From: Saccharomycopsis crataegensis
Lineage: Eukaryota; Ascomycota; Saccharomycetes; Ascoideales; Saccharomycopsidaceae
Assembly: GCF_037102585.1 (NCBI RefSeq)
Contig: NW_027043820.1
Span: 248,001 to 312,000 of the forward strand
Reading direction: 5' to 3'
DNA: 64,000 bases
Shown here piece by piece: positions 50,259-59,679 of this stretch. Numbering within the stretch: the first letter of the stretch is position 1; each line of letters starts with the position of its first letter. The notes beneath the pieces were generated by a model that searched no databases, was not told the origin of the DNA, and saw only the letters and a list, made by a program, of their open reading frames with translations. Position numbers and translations under genes: made by a program.

Positions 50259-51188
50259 ATGGCTACTCCTCCTGCTGCTGGGCTTTACCCACCAATCCCA
50301 ACCTTCTTCAAGAAAGACAACTGGACCCTTGATCTTGACACACAGATCGCTCACATCAAATTCCTCCACGAAAATGGTATTCCAGGGGCCACAGTCAACG
50401 GGTCCACTGGAGAAAACGCCCATTTGACCAGAGAAGAACGTGTCAAGATCATTTCAGAAATCAGAAAAGCCGTTCCTTCCTTTACCATCATTGCCGGGGT
50501 ATGTGAACATAGCATAGATGGCGCGGTGGCAGAAATTGCTGCTGCCAAGCAAGCCGGGGCCAATTTTGCCCTCGTGGTGTGCTCAAGTTATTTTGGTGGT
50601 ATCACCTCCCAACAAGGTATTTATAACTGGTACTCCAAGCTTGCTGATCAAGCCACGTTGCCAATCATGATCTACCTTTTTCCGGGGGTGTCTAATGGAA
50701 TCGTTATTCAAGCTGACACTTTTGAAAAATTGGCTGCTCATCCAAACATTGTCGGGGCCAAATTCACTTATACCGACTTATCACTTTTCGTTAAGGTCAA
50801 CTTGAACCCAAAGGTCCAAGCCTCCAACTTCACTGTGTTCCCAGGCTTCGCTAACTTCTTGTTGCCAGCATTCTCCGTCAAATCCGGTGGGCTCATTGAT
50901 GGGTTAGGCAATGCATTCCCAAAGGCTATCAACCAATTACTCGAATACGGTTTGAAAGGTGATTTTGGTAAAGAAGCTCAAGAATTACAATATAAAGTTG
51001 CCTTGGCTGAGCAGATCTGTGTCGATGGCGGGGTGCCAGCCACCAAAGCATTGATCAAGCACTTCACTGGGTTTGGTGAAACCCTTTGTGGTAGAGCACC
51101 ATTGGATGTTGAATACTCGACTGATTTGTTTGCTGCTAAGTATTTGACCGATATTGAACCTTTGGCTTCTGTGGAAAAAGCTTTGTAA
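50259..51188 (+). CDS. DapA/HOGA-family class I aldolase
   Basis: 309 residues of the dihydrodipicolinate synthase/N-acetylneuraminate lyase superfamily (TIM barrel, Schiff-base lysine). VNGSTGENAHLTREER near 45-60 is the family's GTTGE-type motif, MIYLFPG near 137-143 carries the conserved Tyr, and GAKFTYTD places the catalytic Lys at about 168. Yeasts make lysine by the aminoadipate route, so true DapA activity is unlikely. Fungal members act on 2-keto-3-deoxy sugar acids or 4-hydroxy-2-oxoglutarate; the substrate here is not decided by sequence. No in-frame CTG codon is seen. Confidence 0.85.
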   Translation: MATPPAAGLYPPIPTFFKKDNWTLDLDTQIAHIKFLHENGIPGATVNGSTGENAHLTREERVKIISEIRKAVPSFTIIAGVCEHSIDGAVAEIAAAKQAGANFALVVCSSYFGGITSQQGIYNWYSKLADQATLPIMIYLFPGVSNGIVIQADTFEKLAAHPNIVGAKFTYTDLSLFVKVNLNPKVQASNFTVFPGFANFLLPAFSVKSGGLIDGLGNAFPKAINQLLEYGLKGDFGKEAQELQYKVALAEQICVDGGVPATKALIKHFTGFGETLCGRAPLDVEYSTDLFAAKYLTDIEPLASVEKAL

Positions 51189-51506
51189 TGATTTTATGCA
51201 TATATATATCTATATATACTATCTAATGATTCATTACTATTCATAATGTTTATTAATTGATAATGATGTAAATGTCCGGGCATCATTACATAATCTTTTA
51301 CTGGCACTTCCAACATGCATAATCTCGACACAAACGTGAAAAAAACAAAACACGGGAGTTTTTGGTTGTTTGCCAAAAATGATCGTATTACTATATTCCT
51401 TTATCGTTTAGATTATGTTACAGTATTCAATACTGGCTAATTATATTCAAGTTACAAGAAAAAAAAAAGAGGAGAGAAAAAGAAATAAATAAAATAAGGA
51501 TTAACC
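51189..51506. other. Aldolase downstream spacer
   Basis: 318 bp, AT-rich, with a purine-rich leader (AAGAAAAAAAAAGAGGAG) just before the next ATG. No gene is seen. Confidence 0.5.
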
Positions 51507-52400
51507 ATGTATAATCAAGAGCCCGCCTTGCCAAAGACTGGATTCGATGCTTTAATTGTCAGTTCTACAGAAGAAGTCACCAAAATAGAGGAATGTGAAA
51601 TCGAAGACGACTTGAATAATGCCAAAGAAACCTTGGATAATGTCAAAAAAAGTGAATTTTTGAACAATGACATTTCACCAAAGGTTACCAATGCCACCAG
51701 CAGGGAAATTACCAATCATCGCTTCAATCGTGAAGCTTCATACAATTTTAACACTTTGGATGGAGCAGCCCTTGATGAACTTTTTGGCATTGATGATGTT
51801 TTTGAATTAGAGCCTGTCATACTGAGTATCGATTCTGACCTGCCCCCACTTTTCAAACAGCCTTCGCGAAAGAAATATCCTTCCAAAGGCCATTATATTG
51901 GTAAAAGTTTCAAGCCAGACTCTTACCTATCTTTCCAAAAATATTACCTGGCTAATGATAGTGCGTACAATTGTTATCTAAGAACTTCTAAGAAAAGGGA
52001 AGCCAATAGGAACTCTAGAAGACTAATCAAAGAGAGCCAACATAGATTACAAAAAATCAGATCGGTTTATGATTCCGTCAAGAAATGGTCTGCTACCACT
52101 TCCAAACCAACGAGCAATGAAGATTGTAGCGGCCAAAGGATAAGACAACGCGCCGCTACTTTGAGGAGCGAGTGTGGCAGTTTTGTTTCTTCCCGGTTGC
52201 CATCAATTAGAGTTTATACTTCACATTCCAGAATCGATGAGTGCATTTTGGACTCTGGGGTATCTTGGCAAGAACAAGTAGCGAATCTTCTTTTCGTTGG
52301 AGTGCCTAAAAAAGAGCAAGTGGCTGGGAAAGATTATCATGATGCCCAACGAATCCTCAAAAGTCGGTCAGTGGATGGTGATAATGGACAATTTTCATAA
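51507..52400 (+). CDS. Unrecognised protein
   Basis: 297 residues, not recognised. It has an acidic N-terminal third, a short hydrophobic/acidic block LDELFGIDDVFELEPVILS near 91-110, then a basic Tyr/Lys/Arg-rich middle (SRKKYPSKGHYIGKSFKPDS ... KKREANRNSRRLIKESQHRL). No membrane segment is seen. The basic middle could bind nucleic acid or act as a nuclear localisation region; this is inference. The ordinary codon use and ATG context support a real gene. Confidence 0.62.
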   Translation: MYNQEPALPKTGFDALIVSSTEEVTKIEECEIEDDLNNAKETLDNVKKSEFLNNDISPKVTNATSREITNHRFNREASYNFNTLDGAALDELFGIDDVFELEPVILSIDSDLPPLFKQPSRKKYPSKGHYIGKSFKPDSYLSFQKYYLANDSAYNCYLRTSKKREANRNSRRLIKESQHRLQKIRSVYDSVKKWSATTSKPTSNEDCSGQRIRQRAATLRSECGSFVSSRLPSIRVYTSHSRIDECILDSGVSWQEQVANLLFVGVPKKEQVAGKDYHDAQRILKSRSVDGDNGQFS

Positions 52401-52952
52401 TTTTTGGTATGAGATAAAGATATTCAAAAGGGATAAAAATATATAATATAACTATTGTGAGCGGTTGTATACATAAGATTCTAATGTGTTGCAAATTATA
52501 ACTGACTCAGAAAGGAATTAGGACAATACAATAATGCTTTCTTAATATCTTTACTTTATTAATTTCAAGTCTTCTAATTTCTACTCTTTCATCTCAATGA
52601 TAAACAAATGTATTTCTAGTTGAAGCTCAAAAAATAAAATAAAAAAAAAAAGGTAAAAAATTAAATAAATTGATAGATAAGTAAATAAATAAATAAACAA
52701 TACTGATAATATATAATTAAAAATTAAAACATCTGAACGAGCCAAAAAAGGATTAAAAATGATAACAATGAACAACAATTACAAAAAATAATCAAGGCAC
52801 GATATAGTAATAATAGGCAAAAGCAAAGCACGACTCCGCAAGGTGTAGAACTCAAGAGTCAATCTGATGCCATATTACTATCTCTTATGAATGAGCCAAA
52901 ATAAAAAAATGAAGATAACTAAATAAATAACAAAGGAACAGAGAAAGTACAC
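52401..52952. other. Converging 3' spacer
   Basis: 550 bp, AT-rich, with A-rich runs and (TAAA)n at about 52681-52698. It contains the 3' ends of two converging genes; no other gene. Confidence 0.55.
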
Positions 52953-53576
52953 TTAACAAGCACATCCTCCTTGGTCACCATCCAATTGGATATTTATAGC
53001 GTCTGAATAATCCTCATTAAATTCTGCCTCGTTTTCCAATTCTTGCTGGAAGGCGTTTCTGGCAACGATATCGAAAGCTTGGTCAATGTTGACAGCCTCT
53101 TTGGCACTGGTTTCAAAATACGGGATGTTGCCCTTTTCTTCACACCATTGCATGGCCTTCTTGTTGGCGACAGTTCTCTTTGATTCGTCAATATCGATCT
53201 TGTTACCCAAAACCACGAATGGGAAAGAGTTTGGGTTCTTGATGTTGGCCTGGATAAGGAATTCGTCTTTCCAGAACCCCAAATGTTCAAATGACTTGGC
53301 GTTGGTGACGTCGTAGACCAAAACACAACAATCGGCGCCACGGTAGAAAGCCACCCCAAGGGATTGGAATCTTTCTTGGCCGGCGGTGTCCCATAGTTGG
53401 ATGGTGACGTTCTTATCGTCTATATTTAATTCCTTAGTAAGGAAGTCCGCCCCGATGGTGGCCTTGTATTGATGGGAGAATTTACCATTGACAAACTGCT
53501 GCATGAGCGAAGTCTTTCCGACCCCTGAATCTCCAAGAACGATGACTTTGAGAAGGGTTTTTTTTCTACTGGACAT
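52953..53576 (-). CDS. YPT7: Rab7-type GTPase Ypt7
   Basis: The late endosome/vacuole Rab directs homotypic vacuole fusion with HOPS. 207 residues with all GTPase motifs: [10 protein letters not shown] (P-loop, 15-24), KATIGADF (effector loop), [13 protein letters not shown] (switch II), NKID near 125-128, ETSAK near 154-158, and a C-terminal CAC (GGCAC) for double geranylgeranylation. Length equals the family (208 in S. cerevisiae), and the [16 protein letters not shown] block is Rab7-specific. No in-frame CTG codon is seen. Confidence 0.96.
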   Translation of the reverse strand: MSSRKKTLLKVIVLGDSGVGKTSLMQQFVNGKFSHQYKATIGADFLTKELNIDDKNVTIQLWDTAGQERFQSLGVAFYRGADCCVLVYDVTNAKSFEHLGFWKDEFLIQANIKNPNSFPFVVLGNKIDIDESKRTVANKKAMQWCEEKGNIPYFETSAKEAVNIDQAFDIVARNAFQQELENEAEFNEDYSDAINIQLDGDQGGCAC

Positions 53577-54059
53577 TGTTGTGGGTGGAGATGATGTTGA
53601 TAAATAGGACTCACTCTAACGAGATGAGATACAACCAGCGCAGCTTTTTTGTTGTGGGACGGGTGTTGGGCGGTAATGTATTCAGGGGTTGCCCGGATGG
53701 CGCACCTGACGAAGTCTTGTTATTTTACTATAGGATTATTATTGCCATTATATCTATGTATTATATCTATGTATTATTACTGTTATTATATTTATGTATT
53801 ATTACTGTCATCGTATTTTGTAATATTCCATTTCATAATCATCATTACCATATATAGAAGCCCTACGCATGAAAATACCAAGAGATAACTGCCATTTATA
53901 TTGGATTATGTACATGAGAGTAATATGATACAAGAGCATTCGCAAAGAATTGAACAACAACAACCAGACACAGAAATCTTGCGCCATTTCATCAGCTTAA
54001 CATGATGATAACCACCCACTAATACTACTATTATTATATTTTTCATCTATTGATCTAGA
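53577..54059. other. YPT7-RTC6 spacer
   Basis: 480 bp. A small degenerate repeat of TTATATCTATGTATTATTACTG-like sequence lies at about 53740-53815. It holds the YPT7 promoter and RTC6 3' end. No gene is seen. Confidence 0.5.
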
Positions 54060-54336
54060 TCAACCTTGTCTTTGCTTGTGCTTCTTGTTGGCCTTGCACA
54101 ACACAAATACCTTTCCCTTTCTTCTGACAATCTAAGGAGGCACTGTTAGTAAATTATAATAATAACAATAAGTACAGTAAAATTCAAAGAATACCACTTA
54201 CGTAACATTCGGAACAGAACTTCTTAACCGCGGATCTCACCTTGTAACCTCTGGCAAAGATCCCGGTGAACCCAAAAGGGCTGACTGGGGCAGTGAATGA
54301 CTTGAAGAGAGGTCTGGTCAACGACTGGGAGAACAT
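54060..54336 (-). CDS. RTC6: Mitochondrial ribosomal protein bL36m, spliced
   Basis: A 68-residue large-subunit mitoribosomal protein. Exons 54336-54202 and 54131-54060 join in phase 0. Exon 1 encodes a basic, Ser-rich mitochondrial presequence (MFSQSLTRPLFKSF...) and the start of the mature domain (YKVRSAVKKFCSECY); exon 2 encodes IVRRKGKVFVLCKANKKHKQRQG, the invariant bL36 end. The four zinc-ligand-like positions C-x2-C ... C ... H are present. Without the second exon the frame would read through to a false end. Upstream in-frame ATGs lie in an AT-repeat-encoded poly-Ile stretch and are not the likely start. It neighbours MRL1 and RTT10; S. cerevisiae RTC6 lies next to RTT10 too. Confidence 0.92.
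54132..54201 (-). other. RTC6: RTC6 intron
   Basis: 70 nt: donor GTAAGT at 54201-54196, perfect TACTAAC at 54151-54145, acceptor CTTAG ending at 54132. Confidence 0.92.
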
Positions 54337-54347
54337 CTTTGTGAATA

Positions 54348-54350
54348 GTG

Positions 54351-54394
<44 letters not shown>

Positions 54395-54405
54395 CTAATA
54401 GTAAA
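54348..54405. repeat. (AAT)n microsatellite between RTC6 and MRL1
   Basis: AAT/ACT trinucleotide run immediately upstream of the RTC6 start, in the divergent RTC6/MRL1 promoter. Translated on the minus strand it gives a poly-Ile stretch that should not be counted as protein. Confidence 0.75.
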
Positions 54406-54579
54406 CTCCATCACCAACAACCACTACAATACTTTTTTTCCAACTTTTTTTTTCTTCCTTCTCACCCCCCAGCGCTTCTAACACTGCTGCTGACAACCAA
54501 AATAAAAAAAAACGCCGCCTTTTTTGACATCCACCAGCGGCTAATTGTTGGTGGCGATGAGCTCCATACAACAATAACC

Positions 54580-55704
54580 ATGGCCAATATCCTCTTGCTA
54601 CTAGTACTCTCGCTCTTCTCCTGGGTCGTGGCAGCCGGTCCTGTCAACTCCAGTCCTGACAACAGTAACAGCAATAACGACCAACAAGCCCTCCCGGAAT
54701 GTACCGTGGTCAATGCCGCCAACAAGGCGTTCTACGACCTCTCGTCATTGAGCCGTCCTAATGTCGAGAAAGGTTTGTCCAAACCACCAGCTTTTTCTGC
54801 TAGAGGTTTCGATTACCTTTATAACTTCACTTTGGGAGTCTGTGCTACCCCACTCAGTGGTTCAAGCATCAAGAACAGCCACGACATTGACTCGTCAATC
54901 AAGAACGCTTCGTTGATTGGAGGGTACTACACCGGTCTTGATGGCATCAAATACAGTATTGGGAACTTCAACCAGACTCCAATTTTCAGAGGAAGAAAAT
55001 TGGTGTTGACCTATACCAATGGCAGTTACTGCCGCGACCCCCATACTAACGGGTACTTAAAAGACGCCAACGGCAAAAACTTGAGAAAGTCCACGATATT
55101 GAGCTTCACTTGTGACAAAGAAATGGTTTCAAAAGCCCAGGCGTCATTTGTTGGCGCATTGAATGGCTGTGATTATTTCTTTGAGGTTAGAACCCCTCAC
55201 GCCTGTATTACTCCCAAAAAGGCTGATGATTTGGCAGCAATTTGGATCTTCTTATTCATGTATGTGTTGAAATATTTTTATGTTTTTTTTATTGATACGA
55301 TTACTAACATTAACCTCTTTGTTTTTCTTTTAGTTTGTTTGCTGCGTTGTCCGTTTATTTCAGTGGTGGATTCCTTTATAAGACCTTGTTCCGCCGCAAC
55401 AATAATGGCGGATGGATCCATTTGTCAAATAATGTCAGGTCGGGTCTTAAAAATAATGTAAGTTGAATTGTGTTACCTGATTGATCTCTTGTGAGAAAAT
55501 TTGCATACTGATAGATAGTCTTTTAAAAACTCTTTTGTCACAAATCATCGGGGTGAAGGTTTGATGGACGAAAGCGGAAGGTATCAAGATGATACCAATG
55601 AGGATAATGATGATACAAATAAATTATTGGATCATTTGGATAGCAATTTGGAAAATGTATCTAACGGGAATCGTAACGAAAATTGGGATTGGAATGGTGC
55701 TTGA
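54580..55704 (+). CDS. MRL1: Mannose-6-phosphate-receptor-homology protein Mrl1, three exons
   Basis: A type I membrane protein with a lumenal MRH domain; S. cerevisiae Mrl1 has been linked to delivery of vacuolar hydrolases. My exon model is 54580-55259, 55334-55457 and 55519-55704 (329 residues). Seen: signal peptide (1-19, LLLLVLSLFSWVVAAG), MRH domain (about 40-215) with paired Cys and the motifs YTNGSYC, FTCDKE and GCDYFFEVRTPHAC, one transmembrane helix at about 218-245 that spans the first exon junction, and an acidic cytosolic tail ending NENWDWNGA. Stopping at the unspliced stop (55461) would replace the second half of the membrane helix and the tail with nonsense. Confidence 0.82.
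55260..55333 (+). other. MRL1: MRL1 intron 1
   Basis: 74 nt, donor GTATGT at 55260, TACTAAC branch point near 55302-55308, acceptor TTTTAG ending 55333. Phase 2 (ATT restored). Confidence 0.88.
55458..55518 (+). other. MRL1: MRL1 intron 2 (proposed)
   Basis: 61 nt, donor GTAAGT at 55458, weaker branch point TACTGAT near 55506-55512, acceptor GATAG ending 55518. It is the only nearby acceptor that keeps the downstream acidic frame open (62 codons to TGA). The branch-to-acceptor distance is very short. Confidence 0.6.
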
Positions 55705-56137
55705 ATTACCTTAGAAGCTTCTATTGATGGGATTTTATAAATAGACATTGCACGTTTACATATCCGTTTCATTATTGGTGATTTACTACAATCATTATTA
55801 TTATTCACTCTGGTTATTATTTGTTGCTGCCATTTACTTGTTTGTTTTTTTGTTTGCTCGTTTTTTGTTGAAGTCATTATTTCTGGTTTCTGGGAGGCTC
55901 ATATACTATGGTTATAAGCGACTATCACTTGTATTTTATTAATCTATATCATTACTTGGTTCATTGATAAATGCTTCTGGTTTTATGGGTCAAGATGCAT
56001 CTGCAGCCATGGCTGTAGTCAAAAAAAATTAAAGAACGTGAAAAATAATAAAAAAAAAAAAAAAATTTTTTCGGAGCCATTATCAATATAACATCAACAT
56101 TGAAGAGTATATACTCCATAATATATATCTAAGGGCA
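55705..56137. other. MRL1-RTT10 spacer
   Basis: 430 bp, AT-rich, with a poly-A run at about 56050-56064 and TATA-like ATATATAT just before the next ATG. No gene is seen. Confidence 0.55.
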
Positions 56138-59100
56138 ATGGTTTCCTCGTCATTGGTGCCTCATACACATTATGGTCCAGTGACTGCTTTAAAATTTATT
56201 CCGAACACTGAATTTCTCATTGCCGGGTACGGTCCGTTCATCAAGATCTTCAACTACAAGACTGGTGATTCGATCCCATTATCTAAAACCCACGAAGATG
56301 TCAAAATCTTTGAGAAGAACAAGATCCATGGTATCGTTATCCTGAAACCTCATTCATCATCTGAGCCAACCAATGTCAATGTATTGTTTTATGGAGGCAG
56401 ATCGGTATCAGTATTGAATTTCCAAACCGATATCCTTCATGGGTCTAGCAATAACAGATTATCGGTGCACGAAACCGCGTGTAATGACTGGGTCATCTCT
56501 GGAGACTTCCATTATGCCGATCCTAAGTCAATATACTTATTGACGGCCCATAATATCGTGATTGATGCCCTGATTGTGGGAGATAATCTTGGCGGGTTGC
56601 AAGTCAACGGTAGTTATAATTGTAACGAGAAGAGTATTCTTTATTCTGGAAGTTTTACGGTACTCAATGATGAAGTGTATGTGTTTTCCGGGACCGTGAT
56701 GTCAGGTATCTACGTATGGAAATTGGGAAGAGCCACTACTAGTGGGGAAGTCCTCCATCATTTGACGGGCCACGAAGGGTCGATCTTTGGGATCAAAAGC
56801 AATGATGATGCCACTTTGGCAGTGAGTTGTTCCGATGATAGATCAATCAAGATCTGGGACTTGAAGACTGGGAATAATATTGCCACTGGATGGGGACACG
56901 GGGCAAGAATTTGGTATTTAGAGTTCTTCAACCTTTCTACCCAGGTGATGAGTTGTTCCGAGGACTTGACTATCAGAATCTGGGATTTCGATATTGAAAA
57001 TGGTGAACTAGAATGTAAAAAGGTCATTGAGGGTCATTCGGGGAAAAACGTGTGGGCCGGTGCGGTGAATCAACAACAATTGATCGGGGCATCGGGGGGC
57101 AATGATGGGAAAATCAGGTTAATAGATTTAGACACCACCGGTGATGATACCCATGAGTTATCGGTAGAGTACCTTACCAGTTTAAATTATGGTAAACTGG
57201 TAAATTTTGCAAAAAACGAAACCATCAAGACCGTTATCAGTGGTTCGCCTGAAGGGTCCAATAATGATGATCTATTAATCATCACGTCGTATTGTAAAAT
57301 CTTCCACGTTAGCCAGAATTATTCCCAGGTCAAATTGTTGAATTTCTCTCATGAGCTCTTACAACAGAAAACCATTACTGAAACCATGCATTTCGTCAAC
57401 AATTTTTTCGCCGTCAGCCATATTGAAAATGATGAGTGGTCAATCATGGTGTTGACTGCCAGCTCCGGGTACCAATTGTTTGTGACCTTGGATGGATCGT
57501 TGAATGTCAAGGATGTCACGGAGTTTTCAATCCTAGATTTAGTCGATCTGCCATTTTCCAAAATTACCGGGGTGTTCCCAATTTCCAAAACCCCCAACTT
57601 CACTTATTTCTTATTTGAATCGCCCAACCCAAATGACCCATTCATTTTTATCAAATATGATGTCATCAAGCTTCAATATCTTACAGAATCTCTCACATTG
57701 TTGGAAAAACCAAAAACAAGATTCACGCTTACTGCTTATGATTACGATGAAACTTACGGTTACTTGATTCTTGGATCGCGATTCGTCACCATGACCGTCT
57801 ACGATTTGCATTCTAAGACCACCACCAATGTCTTGAGTCCTTTACAGACTTGGAAAAAATTTTTACCAGGGGATACGATTTCTCAAATCAAAGTAGTTAA
57901 AGCATTGACTGAATCATTGCTCGTGTGGATCTCACTACGTGATGGGACTTATCTTACTTTGGAAATTTCTAGAAACCTTAATTCTGGCGACCAAGAAGAC
58001 GTGATAATCCAAGGATTTGAGAATTTGAGTCTCACTAACCAGACCTCCAATTTGAAGATCGACATTTGTCAGCAGAATCGGGTTTCCAAAGGGGGGTTTT
58101 TGGAAGGCTGTATCGAAACAAAATCCAGTTTCCAAGTCGGGGATAGATACATTGATGACTCCACTAATATCTTGTTGTATGGGTTCAAATCTGATTATTT
58201 TTATTTGTACAATGAAACCAAGGGTTACGAAGTATGGACCGAGTTGTGTGGGGGGTCGCATCGGATGTGGAAATTGGTGTACCCAAAGAAACAAATAACC
58301 GATGATCTTAACCAATTCCGATTTTATTACGTTAAGGCCTCGATGTTGGTGATCAAAAATATGGTAATTCTCCCAGCTCACAAGTTCGCCAAAGATTTAT
58401 TGGTCGAAGGCACCCACGGGAGAGAAATAAGGGATATTGCTATTTCTACGACCGCTAAACTGGTCAACAATGATAATTCTGTAATTTATAAATTATTAGC
58501 GACCGGATCAGAAGACAATACCATCAAGATTTCCAAACTCTTGCTCAACACAAACGACCACGCTTGTCAGATTAAAAACTACTGGACCCAAAGATTACAT
58601 GTCTCGGGATTACAAAGCTTGAAATTCTTGAATGATCAATACCTTATCTCATCTGCGGCGCGAGAAGAGTTTTTCATTTGGAAAATCAATGATGGGACCT
58701 TAGGCGATGATTCCAAGCTTTATGTTCATTGTTACGACACTCTCGTGCCTTCTGTGGCCGGGAACCCTGATTTAAGAATCATGGACTTTGATTATCTTCC
58801 TATTTACGACAACAACAATAACAACAACACTGTTGAACGATCATTACAAGGGTTCTTTTTATGTTTGGTGTACTCAAACTCCTTCATCAAGGTATTCTAT
58901 TACGATCTTGTTAATAAGAAATTCCATTTAATGGTCGATGATTACTATAAGGACATTTGCATATTGACGATAAAGTTTGTTGTCCACTCCCAGAAAATCC
59001 ATATGGTGATTGGGGCCACTGACGGGTTCCTCACGGTGTATGATGTTCCTGTGCCTGCCGGATTACAAATGCAAAATGGCAATGATGGTGCTGCATTGGT

Positions 59101-59575
59101 TGGTGAATACCATCATAGTGATGGTGCCGCTGCTGCGAAACTTGGAAGACCCGTCATCACCCAACAAATCCACCAGAACGGGATCAAGACAATGTGCGTT
59201 TCCAACCGCTCCGAATCGATCGATATCGTCACTGGAGGGGATGATAACGCACTTGGGTTGTTCACCTTGACATTTGATAATAATGGTACCATCACCTCAG
59301 GAACCATCAAGGCATTTTCCGAAGATGCTGCCTCCTCAACGATCACCTCGATCTCACCGGTTTCCACATCTCAATTCTTAGTGACCAGTGTTGATCAAGT
59401 GGTGAGAATTTGGAACACTGTCGATGGGCTTCATTTGGTGGATGCAAAATACGTGACTATTGCCGATACTGGATCTTCTGATACCACGACTTTTGAAGAT
59501 GTAGCGGGAAATAAGATCGCTGTGGGTGCCATTGGTGGAGTTGGCTTGTCTGTTTGGAAAATAAACAATGACTAA
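56138..59575 (+). CDS. RTT10: WDR6-family WD40 protein Rtt10/Trm734
   Basis: The partner of methyltransferase Trm7 for 2'-O-methylation of position 34 in tRNA anticodon loops; it is also linked to endosomal recycling. 1145 residues of WD repeats: HTHYGPVTALKFIPNTEFLIAGYGPFIKIF at the start, GHEGSIFGIKSNDDATLAVSCSDDRSIKIWDL near 208-240, GHGARIWYLEFFNLSTQ and MSCSEDLTIRIWDF near 250-290, a middle of degenerate blades, and GSEDNTIKISKLL near 790 in the C-terminal propeller. S. cerevisiae RTT10 is 1013 residues. It lies next to MRL1/RTC6, partly conserved synteny. Confidence 0.9.
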   Translation: MVSSSLVPHTHYGPVTALKFIPNTEFLIAGYGPFIKIFNYKTGDSIPLSKTHEDVKIFEKNKIHGIVILKPHSSSEPTNVNVLFYGGRSVSVLNFQTDILHGSSNNRLSVHETACNDWVISGDFHYADPKSIYLLTAHNIVIDALIVGDNLGGLQVNGSYNCNEKSILYSGSFTVLNDEVYVFSGTVMSGIYVWKLGRATTSGEVLHHLTGHEGSIFGIKSNDDATLAVSCSDDRSIKIWDLKTGNNIATGWGHGARIWYLEFFNLSTQVMSCSEDLTIRIWDFDIENGELECKKVIEGHSGKNVWAGAVNQQQLIGASGGNDGKIRLIDLDTTGDDTHELSVEYLTSLNYGKLVNFAKNETIKTVISGSPEGSNNDDLLIITSYCKIFHVSQNYSQVKLLNFSHELLQQKTITETMHFVNNFFAVSHIENDEWSIMVLTASSGYQLFVTLDGSLNVKDVTEFSILDLVDLPFSKITGVFPISKTPNFTYFLFESPNPNDPFIFIKYDVIKLQYLTESLTLLEKPKTRFTLTAYDYDETYGYLILGSRFVTMTVYDLHSKTTTNVLSPLQTWKKFLPGDTISQIKVVKALTESLLVWISLRDGTYLTLEISRNLNSGDQEDVIIQGFENLSLTNQTSNLKIDICQQNRVSKGGFLEGCIETKSSFQVGDRYIDDSTNILLYGFKSDYFYLYNETKGYEVWTELCGGSHRMWKLVYPKKQITDDLNQFRFYYVKASMLVIKNMVILPAHKFAKDLLVEGTHGREIRDIAISTTAKLVNNDNSVIYKLLATGSEDNTIKISKLLLNTNDHACQIKNYWTQRLHVSGLQSLKFLNDQYLISSAAREEFFIWKINDGTLGDDSKLYVHCYDTLVPSVAGNPDLRIMDFDYLPIYDNNNNNNTVERSLQGFFLCLVYSNSFIKVFYYDLVNKKFHLMVDDYYKDICILTIKFVVHSQKIHMVIGATDGFLTVYDVPVPAGLQMQNGNDGAALVGEYHHSDGAAAAKLGRPVITQQIHQNGIKTMCVSNRSESIDIVTGGDDNALGLFTLTFDNNGTITSGTIKAFSEDAASSTITSISPVSTSQFLVTSVDQVVRIWNTVDGLHLVDAKYVTIADTGSSDTTTFEDVAGNKIAVGAIGGVGLSVWKINND

Positions 59576-59679
59576 AAAATCACTCTACAAAATAAATCTT
59601 GTCTGCAAAGTAATTTACTTTTCTATTCACAAAAACAAAAACAAAAAAAAAAAAAAAAAGGAAAAGTTAAACAATTCTC

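Noticed and set aside
54184-54420. RTC6 start at an upstream ATG giving a poly-Ile N-terminus
   Set aside because: That stretch is the translated (AAT)n microsatellite; the ATG at 54336 yields a normal mitochondrial presequence.
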